Positions 38,504 through 45,113 of a stretch of 64,000 nucleotides of DNA are shown here, one piece after another. The translations under genes and the position numbers were made by a program. Below the pieces are notes generated by a model, which was not told the DNA's origin, made no database searches, and worked only from the letters and a program-made list of their open reading frames with translations. Position 1 is the stretch's first letter. Each line of letters opens with the position of its first letter. Origin of the DNA: Polymorphobacter multimanifer. GTDB taxonomy: Bacteria > Pseudomonadota > Alphaproteobacteria > Sphingomonadales > Sphingomonadaceae. The stretch lies in the NCBI RefSeq assembly GCF_014205635.1, contig NZ_JACIIV010000019.1, forward strand, positions 16,869-80,868. The letters are read 5' to 3'.

Positions 38504-39415
38504 ATGCAGGTTTTGCGGACACCGGATGCGCGGTTCGACGGGCTCGATGGCTATGAATTTCCGCCGCACTATGCCGAGCTGACCGATGCCGCGACGGGCA
38601 CGGCGCTGCGGGTGCACTTCCTCGACGAGGGCCCGCGCGATGCAGCCCCTGTTCTGCTGATGCACGGCGAGCCGAGCTGGAGCTATCTGTACCGGAAGTT
38701 CGTGGGACCGCTGGTGGCGGCGGGACACCGGGTGGTGGCGCCCGACCTGATCGGCTTCGGCAAATCCGACAAGCCGGCCGACCGCGAGGATTACACCTAT
38801 GAGCGGCATGTGGCGTGGATGAGCGAATGGCTTGTCGGGCAGGACCTGACCGGCATCACGCTGTTTTGCCAGGATTGGGGTGGGCTGATCGGACTGCGGC
38901 TGGTGGCAGCGTTTCCCGACCGGTTTGCGCGGCTGGTGATCGCCAACACCGGGATGCCGGTCGGCACGGGGTTTTCCGAAGGCTTCAATGCCTGGCTGAA
39001 ATTCTCGCAGGAGGTGCCGGAGTTTCCGACCGGGTTCATCGTCAATGGCGGCACGACGCGCGACCTGACCGCGGCGGAGATGGCGGCGTATGATGCGCCC
39101 TATCCCGACGAGAGCTTCAAGGAAGGGGCGCGGCAATTTCCCAAGCTGGTGCCGATCACACCCGAGCATGGCAGCGTGGCCGAGAACAAGGCGGCGTGGG
39201 AGGTGCTCGGCAAGTTCGACAAGCCGGTGCTGACCTGCTTTTCGGACAAGGATGCCGTGACTGCCGGCGGCGAGAAGGCGATCATCGACCGCTTTCCCGG
39301 GGCGAAGGGCCAGCCGCACACGATCATCAAGGGCGGCGGGCATTTCCTGCAGGAGGATGCGGCGCAAGAACTGACGGCGCTGATCATCGACTTCATCGCT
39401 GCCACGAAAGGCTGA
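38504..39415 (+). CDS. Haloalkane dehalogenase, subfamily I (DhlA-like)
   Basis: The 303-residue alpha/beta hydrolase cleaves carbon-halogen bonds to give an alcohol and halide. The nucleophile is Asp124 in CQDWGG, followed by halide-binding Trp125. The oxyanion segment reads [11 protein letters not shown], a cap-domain Trp lies at about 164, the acid lies in FSDKDAVT (about Asp250) and the base is His280 in GGGHFLQED. The numbering of Asp124/Trp125 equals that of Xanthobacter DhlA. It leads an operon with DUF1330 and DsbA-like genes and has a TetR operator directly upstream. Confidence 0.88.
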   Translation: MQVLRTPDARFDGLDGYEFPPHYAELTDAATGTALRVHFLDEGPRDAAPVLLMHGEPSWSYLYRKFVGPLVAAGHRVVAPDLIGFGKSDKPADREDYTYERHVAWMSEWLVGQDLTGITLFCQDWGGLIGLRLVAAFPDRFARLVIANTGMPVGTGFSEGFNAWLKFSQEVPEFPTGFIVNGGTTRDLTAAEMAAYDAPYPDESFKEGARQFPKLVPITPEHGSVAENKAAWEVLGKFDKPVLTCFSDKDAVTAGGEKAIIDRFPGAKGQPHTIIKGGGHFLQEDAAQELTALIIDFIAATKG

Positions 39416-39419
39416 CGCC

Positions 39420-39839
39420 ATGCGCGTGGACAATGCGGTGATGCCGACGCCCGAGCAGGCAGCGGCGTTTTTCGGGGCCGAGGACCAGGGGCCGCTGGTG
39501 ATGGTCAATCTGCTGCGCTTTCGCGAGCATGCCGCTTATCCCGATGGCAGCGAGCCTGAGCTTTCGGGGCGCGACGCCTATTTGCGCTACGGGGCGGCGG
39601 TGGAAGCGTGCATCGGGCTGGTGGGGGGCCGGGCGCTGTTCTCGGGGCCGGTGACGGGGATGCTGCTCGGCGAGGTCGAGGCGCCCTGGGACATGGTGGC
39701 GCTGGTCTGGTATCCGAGCCCGAAGGCGATGCTGGAAATGGTGGGGCTGCCCGAATATCGCGGGATCGAGGTGCACCGGCTTGCCGGGCTCGAGGGGCAG
39801 CTCAACATTCGCACGGCACCGGGGCGGATGGCGCTGTGA
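39420..39839 (+). CDS. DUF1330-like dimeric alpha-beta barrel protein
   Basis: The 139-residue protein has LVMVNLLRFREHAAYPDGSEP and YLRYGAAVE, then MVALVWYPSPKAMLEMVGLPEY, the DUF1330 pattern (ferredoxin-like dimeric barrel). Family members are thought to be small enzymes or accessory proteins of catabolic clusters, and no reaction is known. It starts four bases after the dehalogenase stop, and its own stop overlaps the next GTG. Confidence 0.8.
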   Translation: MRVDNAVMPTPEQAAAFFGAEDQGPLVMVNLLRFREHAAYPDGSEPELSGRDAYLRYGAAVEACIGLVGGRALFSGPVTGMLLGEVEAPWDMVALVWYPSPKAMLEMVGLPEYRGIEVHRLAGLEGQLNIRTAPGRMAL

Positions 39840-40486
39840 GCCTGTCGTTCGACCTGTTCTGGTCGTTTCGTTCGCCCTATTCCTATCTGGTGACGCCGCG
39901 GATTGCCGAGCTGGTGCGTGACTTCGACGTGACGTGCAATGTGCGGATCGTCTATCCGATCGCGGTGCGGCAGGCGGACTTCTTCGCCAATGCCGATCCG
40001 CTGTGGGTGTTCTACCTGATGCGCGACACCTATCGGACCGCGGAATTTCTGGGGCTGCCGTATCGCTGGCCCAACCCCGATCCGGTGTATCGTGACCCGG
40101 CAACGGGGACCTATCCGGCCGAGCAGCCGCATATCCACCGGTTGAGCCACCTCGGCGTGGCGGCGGCGGAGCGGGGCAGGGGGCTGGCGTTCATTGAGGC
40201 GGTGAGCGCGCTGATCTGGAACGGGGCGACCGACAATTGGCATGAGGGCAGCCATCTGGCGGAGGCCGCGGCGCGCGCCGGGCTCGACCTGGCCGAGATG
40301 GATGCGGCGGTGGCGGCGGATACCGCACAGTTTGTGGCAGCGGTGGAGGCGAACCAGATCGACCAGCGCAAGGGCGGCCACTATGGGGTGCCGTTGATGG
40401 TGGTGGAGGGTGAGCCCTTCTTCGGGCAGGACCGGTTCGACCAGCTGGTGTGGCGGCTGGAGAAGAAGGGGATGGTGCGGCGCTGA
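39836..40486 (+). CDS. DsbA-family / 2-hydroxychromene-2-carboxylate isomerase-like protein
   Basis: The 216-residue thioredoxin-fold protein has FDLFWSFRSPYSYLVTP at the N terminus and HYGVPLMVVEGEPFFGQDRFDQLVW at the end, the HCCA-isomerase/GST-kappa pattern. It lacks CxxC. GTG 39836 overlaps the DUF1330 stop (GTGA). It is the third gene of the dehalogenase operon and might use glutathione to handle an electrophilic product. It is a distant paralogue of the gene at 190-786. Confidence 0.8.
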   Translation: MSLSFDLFWSFRSPYSYLVTPRIAELVRDFDVTCNVRIVYPIAVRQADFFANADPLWVFYLMRDTYRTAEFLGLPYRWPNPDPVYRDPATGTYPAEQPHIHRLSHLGVAAAERGRGLAFIEAVSALIWNGATDNWHEGSHLAEAAARAGLDLAEMDAAVAADTAQFVAAVEANQIDQRKGGHYGVPLMVVEGEPFFGQDRFDQLVWRLEKKGMVRR

Positions 40487-40489
40487 CCC

Positions 40490-40786
40490 TCAGAAGGGGA
40501 TCTTCAGCGTCGCCTTGACCTGGCCGTCGCCGAGCCGGCCGCGCTGGGTGTCGATGTCGGCACTGGCGCCGTCGCCGAGATCGAGCTTGAGGCGCGGCGG
40601 CTGGGGCATCAGATCGGGCAAAGGCTGGACGCGGCGGCGATCGGGGTCGCGGGTGCCGGTGACGATGATCTCGTCGCCGGCGTCGGCCCTGGCCCCGGAG
40701 AGAGGCCTGGTGGCGCCGAGGTCGAAGTCGATATCGGGCAGGGCGCCTGGCTGCTGGGCGAGGATGAGAAACAGGCTCAGCACCAC
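40490..40786 (-). CDS. Small secreted protein with a TonB-box-like motif
   Basis: The 98-residue product has a short hydrophobic leader (MVLSLFLILAQQ) and a mature part with DEIIVTGTR at about 38-46, which looks like the N-terminal TonB box of sphingomonad receptors. There is no plug or barrel. GTG 40786 is chosen for the leader. It converges with the dehalogenase operon, three bases from its stop. No family is recognised. Confidence 0.55.
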   Translation of the reverse strand: MVLSLFLILAQQPGALPDIDFDLGATRPLSGARADAGDEIIVTGTRDPDRRRVQPLPDLMPQPPRLKLDLGDGASADIDTQRGRLGDGQVKATLKIPF

Positions 40787-40961
40787 GCACTCCTGGTCAA
40801 GGCGCGCATGAAGCAGCGTTGGCCGGGAAAAAGCAACGATCCGGCTTTGCATCGCGCGGCAGGATCCTTGACCGTGGTTCAGCGGTTGTCCGGGCGCGGC
40901 TTGCGACTATGGTGCCGTTGCGTCGGCAGAACCGGCGTGTTGTGCGAGTGGAGTATGTTGC

Positions 40962-41540
40962 GTGATCGAGCAAAGCGGGCTTCGTGCCATGGTGGTGGTG
41001 CTGTTGCTGGCAGGCGTATCGGCCTGCGGCGGCGGTGATGAGAAGACCGGCACTGCCGATGTGGCAACGCCGGTAGCGGCGCCGGCAGCCGATGGCGCTC
41101 CCGAGCCGGCGGCAGGCGGATCGGCCAGTCTGTGGAATGGCGGCGCGGTTGGGCCGCTCGATGTGCAGGTGGCGCATCCCTCGGGTGTGGTGCTGCAGCT
41201 GACGTCGATCCAGTCGCGTGCCACCGAGACGGCGATCGGCATGCGGGTGATCAACGGCCGCGAGCGGGACGTGCAGCTCAACCGCTTCAACACCAATCGC
41301 AACGGCTATCTGGTGCTCGATGGTGGCGAGCGGCTGTATCTGTCCCCGCCGGTCAACAATGCACGGCTGGTGATCGAGCCCGGGCAGACGATGGAGGGCG
41401 AGCTGGTGTTTCTGGGGCGGCTGTCCCCAGTGGGGAATGCCACGCTGGTGTTGAACGAGAACCAGTCGATGTCGAACGAGCATACGACGACTCCGGGATT
41501 CAGGATCGACTTGCCGCTGGCGGCGGGGGCGGCGCAGTGA
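40962..41540 (+). CDS. Lipoprotein with a DUF4352-like beta domain
   Basis: The 192-residue lipoprotein has lipobox LAGVSAC (Cys at about 22) and a low-complexity Ala/Pro linker. A beta-rich domain follows with VQVAHPSGVVLQL, NGRERDVQL, then IEPGQTMEGELVF. The domain resembles DUF4352/telokin-like folds. It starts with GTG 40962. Its stop overlaps the next GTG (GTGA), and the downstream lipoprotein has the same domain, so the pair arose by duplication. Confidence 0.72.
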   Translation: MIEQSGLRAMVVVLLLAGVSACGGGDEKTGTADVATPVAAPAADGAPEPAAGGSASLWNGGAVGPLDVQVAHPSGVVLQLTSIQSRATETAIGMRVINGRERDVQLNRFNTNRNGYLVLDGGERLYLSPPVNNARLVIEPGQTMEGELVFLGRLSPVGNATLVLNENQSMSNEHTTTPGFRIDLPLAAGAAQ

Positions 41541-42577
41541 CCGGTCGATGGCGGTGGCTGGCGCTCGCGCTGCTGGGCGGGGTGGCGGTTGCCGGCTGCG
41601 ATGGCGGGATCGGCGGTGGTGAGGGTGCCAGGGTCGATGTGCAGCTGGCGCATCCGGGCGGTGTGGTGCTGCAGGTGCTGACGGTGCGGTCTTCGGGCGA
41701 GCGGACGCTCGTCGATGTGCTGGTGATGAACGGGCGCGAGCGCGATGTGCAGCTCGCTTCGGGGCGCGACACGGCCTACATCTTGAATGATGCCGGCGAG
41801 AAACTGCTGCTGGTGAAATCCTCGACCAATCCGACGCTGACGGTGGCACCCGGTCAGACGATGCAGGGGCAGCTGGTGTTTGAGGGCGGACTGCCGGGCT
41901 CGGGCAATGCAATGATGGTGCTCAACGGCCAGTCCGACGTGGGGAATGTGAATGCATCGAGCCCGCGCTTCGATGTGCCGCTGCCGACCGATGGCGTTCG
42001 CGGTGGGGGCGCTGTTCCGGAAGCTTCGGCGCTTTCGGGGATGCGCGCCAATCCGACATCGCGGATGGCTCCGGCGAGCGGGGGTGGATCGACGATGGCG
42101 GCGGGGCGCCAGGGCGGCAGCACGCTTCGCACGGTGGAGGCGCTGCGCAGCGAGCTGGGGGCGGTGGAGACCGAGCGCGGCACGGTGATTTCGCTTTCGG
42201 GCGATGTGACGTTCGACTTCGACAAGGCGACGATCCGGCCGGCGGCGCAGGCGACGCTGGAGCAGCTTGCCGAGCTCATCCAGGCCGGGGGGAGCGGGAC
42301 GATCCGGATCGAGGGGCATACCGACTCGCGCGGGGACGATGATTACAACAAGCGATTGTCCGAAGCGCGGGCGGGTGCCGTGAAGAGCTTTTTGGTGGGC
42401 AAGGGCATCGACGCGGCGCGGCTGGAGACGATCGGGCTGGGTGAAGCACGGCCGGTGGCGCCCAATGCCGGCGCCGATGGCGGCGATGACGAGGCGGGGC
42501 GGCAGCGCAACCGGCGGGTGGAGGTGATCCTGCCCAAGGACGGCGTCAGCCCGGGGCAGCGGCCGGCAGGCGCGTGA
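41537..42577 (+). CDS. OmpA-domain lipoprotein with an N-terminal copy of the neighbour's domain
   Basis: The 346-residue lipoprotein has lipobox VAVAGC and an N-terminal domain matching the preceding gene (VQLAHPGGVVLQV, NGRERDVQL, VAPGQTMQGQLVF). A Gly/Ser-rich linker precedes a C-terminal OmpA-like peptidoglycan-binding domain (about 225-335) with FDFDKATIRPAA, IEGHTDSRGDDDYN and RQRNRRVEV. It would tie the shared domain to the cell wall. GTG 41537 overlaps the upstream stop. Its 3' end overlaps the convergent FGE gene by 32 bases. Confidence 0.85.
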   Translation: MTGRWRWLALALLGGVAVAGCDGGIGGGEGARVDVQLAHPGGVVLQVLTVRSSGERTLVDVLVMNGRERDVQLASGRDTAYILNDAGEKLLLVKSSTNPTLTVAPGQTMQGQLVFEGGLPGSGNAMMVLNGQSDVGNVNASSPRFDVPLPTDGVRGGGAVPEASALSGMRANPTSRMAPASGGGSTMAAGRQGGSTLRTVEALRSELGAVETERGTVISLSGDVTFDFDKATIRPAAQATLEQLAELIQAGGSGTIRIEGHTDSRGDDDYNKRLSEARAGAVKSFLVGKGIDAARLETIGLGEARPVAPNAGADGGDDEAGRQRNRRVEVILPKDGVSPGQRPAGA

Positions 42578-43436
42578 TGGTGCGGAAGCCGATATGGTCG
42601 GTGGGCATTTCGGGATCGCCGGGCTGGCGGGCGGCGGGGCGGTAGCGGAGGCAGAAATTGTTGGCGCAGAGCCAGCTGCCGCCCTTGATGACGCTGCTGC
42701 CGCCGGGCGCATCGGGCCGGTCCCAGGCGGTTTCGGTGAGCTCCCAGACGTTGCCGGCCATGTCGTGGAGGCCATAGCCATTGGGCTTGAAGCAGCCGGC
42801 GGGGGCGATGCTCTTGAAGCCGTCGTCGCCGGTGTCCTTGATCGGGAAGATGCCTTGCCAGTGGTTGGCGTGGGTGGCGGCGGCCTTGCGGTCGTTGCCC
42901 CAGCTGTAGTCGGCATTTGCCAGGCCACCGCGGGCGGCGTGTTCCCATTCGGCTTCGGTGGGGAGCGCGCGGCCCGCCCAGCGGGCATAGGCGCGGGCAT
43001 CTTCGAGGGTGACCTGGACGACGGGTCTGGCCGGGTCGGCAGTGCTGCCGGCGCCGTGCGGGTGGCGCCATTGGGCCTGGGGGTCGAGCTGCCACCACTG
43101 GGTGAGATCATCGAGGTTCACGACGCGCGCCGGGTGGCTGAAGACGGCGCCGCCGCCGAGGCGCTCGGCCGTGGTGACATGGCCGGTCGCGGCGACGAAG
43201 GCGGCGAACTGGGCGTTGGTGACTTCGGTGGCGTCGATGCCGAAGGCGGCGACTTGCGCGGTGCGGATGGGCGCTTCCTCGGCGTGGAAGTTTTCGGAGC
43301 CCATGGTGACGGTGCCGCCGGGGATGGCGATGCTGCGGGGGGTGATGGCGGGGCAGCGGGGTGTGGGGACTTCAGGAGCCGAGCCGCAGGCGGCGAGCAG
43401 CAGCAGCGATGCCAGCAATGAGGTGCGAATCTTCAC
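42546..43436 (-). CDS. Formylglycine-generating enzyme (SUMF1-type), predicted lipoprotein
   Basis: The 296-residue FGE-sulfatase-domain protein contains MGSENFHAEEAP, VSxxDAxAYxxWxGxxLPTEAEWEHAARGG as Thr-Leu-Glu-Asp-Ala-Arg-Ala-Tyr variants, and DMAGNVWELTETAWD. The copper-binding redox cysteines are Cys257 and Cys262 in GGSWLCANNFCLRYR, the same spacing as in human FGE. It converts the Cys of CxPxR to formylglycine. The N terminus has a lipobox LAACG (Cys17), so it should act in the periplasm. GTG 43436 suits a short lipoprotein leader; ATG 43475 is an alternative. Two Cys-type sulfatases lie at 32-38 kb. Confidence 0.85.
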   Translation of the reverse strand: MKIRTSLLASLLLLAACGSAPEVPTPRCPAITPRSIAIPGGTVTMGSENFHAEEAPIRTAQVAAFGIDATEVTNAQFAAFVAATGHVTTAERLGGGAVFSHPARVVNLDDLTQWWQLDPQAQWRHPHGAGSTADPARPVVQVTLEDARAYARWAGRALPTEAEWEHAARGGLANADYSWGNDRKAAATHANHWQGIFPIKDTGDDGFKSIAPAGCFKPNGYGLHDMAGNVWELTETAWDRPDAPGGSSVIKGGSWLCANNFCLRYRPAARQPGDPEMPTDHIGFRTITRLPAAAPG

Positions 43437-43473
43437 GGTTTGACTTTGGCACTTTTCTGGCAAGGATGCGCCC

Positions 43474-44937
43474 ATGAGCGTGTTTCGGTGGCCCCTCGTC
43501 GGTGTGGCAAGTCTGGCGATGGCGCTGGCTGGCTGTGGCGGCGGTGATGGCGGGGGGGGAACGGGCGGCGGGACGCCAACTCCGACCCCGGCACCGACAC
43601 CGACACCGACTCCGCCCCCTTCGGGGACGTGCAGCCTTGCGTCCCGCCAGGCCTGGGCGAATGCGGAGATCAGGGAGTTCTACCTGTTTCCCGAGCTGCT
43701 GCCGGCGAGTGTCGATGCCTCGGCGTTCGGGTCGGTCGGGGCGTATGTGGATGCGCTGACGGCGACGGCGCGGGCGGAAGGGAAGGACCGGTTCTTCACT
43801 TTCGTGACCTCGATTGCCGAGGAGAATGCGTTCTTTGCGACAGGCTCGACGGCGGCTTTTGGGATTCGCGTGATGACCGATGCGCCGGGACGGACTGTGA
43901 TGGTGGCGGATGCCTTCGAGGGGGCGCCCGCACTTGCGGCGGGGATCGACCGGGGGACGGCCATCCTGGCAATCGGCACCAATGATGCGACGCTGCGGCC
44001 GGTGGCCGACATCATTGCCGCCGAGGGTGCGGCGGGGGTGAGTGCGGCCTTCGGGCCGGCAACGGTGGGGCTGAGCCGGGCGCTGCGGGTGCGCGATGTG
44101 GCGGGGGCCGAGCGGGTGGTGACGATCACCAAGGCCGAATTCAATATCGCGCCGATCTCGCCGCGGTTCGGGACGCGGATCATCGAGGCGGACGGGCAGC
44201 GGACCGGCTATATCAACATGCGGACCTTCATCGATCCGTCCGATCCGGCGCTTCGCAGCGCCTTTGCGACGATGAGGGCGCAGGGGGTGCGGCAGTTCAT
44301 CATCGATCTGCGCTACAATGGCGGCGGGCTGCTGCGGATTGCCGAGCTGATGGGGGACTTGCTGGGGGAGAACCGGCTGCCGTCGGACGTGTTCAATGTC
44401 GAGACGTTCCGGCCATCCAAATCGTCGCTCAACGAGACGCGGCTGTTCCGCCGCCAGTTGCAATCGGTGGCGCCGCTGAAGATCGCCTTCATCGGCACCG
44501 GGGCGACGGCATCGGCGAGCGAACTGGTGATCAACGCCTTCACGCCCTATCTGGCCGCCAATAGCGCGCTCGTTGGAACCAACACCTTCGGCAAGCCGGT
44601 GGGGCAGATCGCGCGCGACCGGGCGGAGTGCGATGACCGGCTGCGGATCACGGCGTTTGCCAACCGCAACGCCGCCGGACGCGGCGACTATTTCAATGGC
44701 CTGGTGAGCGAGGTGGCGGCGAGCTGCAGTGCGACCGATGGCCTTTCGCTGCAGATGGGAGACCCGCGCGAGGCCTCGACGGCGCGGGCGCTCGATTTTC
44801 TGGCGGGGCGGATTTGCGCGCCGATCACCCTTGGACCGGCGACGGCGTCCCGATCGGCGGCGGCTGCGCCGGCGCTGGAGATGCTGGTGCCGGCCGAGCC
44901 GACAGTGGTTTCCCGCGAGGTGCCGGGGACGTTCTGA
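43474..44937 (+). CDS. S41-family (C-terminal processing type) peptidase lipoprotein
   Basis: The 487-residue lipoprotein has lipobox LAGC (Cys about 21) and a Gly- then Pro-Thr-rich linker. A PDZ-like part (about 125-190) is followed by the S41 protease core: YINMRTFID, FIIDLRYNGGGLL and GTGATASASELVINAF, where the Ser before Glu is the expected nucleophile. The linker would hold the enzyme away from the membrane. It is divergent from the FGE gene with only 37 bases between starts, so both promoters overlap. Confidence 0.85.
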   Translation: MSVFRWPLVGVASLAMALAGCGGGDGGGGTGGGTPTPTPAPTPTPTPPPSGTCSLASRQAWANAEIREFYLFPELLPASVDASAFGSVGAYVDALTATARAEGKDRFFTFVTSIAEENAFFATGSTAAFGIRVMTDAPGRTVMVADAFEGAPALAAGIDRGTAILAIGTNDATLRPVADIIAAEGAAGVSAAFGPATVGLSRALRVRDVAGAERVVTITKAEFNIAPISPRFGTRIIEADGQRTGYINMRTFIDPSDPALRSAFATMRAQGVRQFIIDLRYNGGGLLRIAELMGDLLGENRLPSDVFNVETFRPSKSSLNETRLFRRQLQSVAPLKIAFIGTGATASASELVINAFTPYLAANSALVGTNTFGKPVGQIARDRAECDDRLRITAFANRNAAGRGDYFNGLVSEVAASCSATDGLSLQMGDPREASTARALDFLAGRICAPITLGPATASRSAAAAPALEMLVPAEPTVVSREVPGTF

Positions 44938-45113
44938 ACGGGCTGCCTTGCGGCGTCGGGACGAAGCGAGATGAGCGGGTGAGCCCGACACCATGGCGGG
45001 GCCATGGTGTCATGGTTCCGTCATTCATAAATCATCAAAATCGACAAATTGTGTAAACCGCGTGTCATCGAGCCAGCCTAGCGCAGCTTCTGAACTGAAG
45101 AGGGGCAGGGGCG
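44938..45113. promoter_or_regulatory. Intergenic region upstream of the TonB-dependent receptor
   Basis: The 176 bases include an A+T-rich stretch (about 45020-45060) suited to a promoter. No clear operator is seen. Confidence 0.4.
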
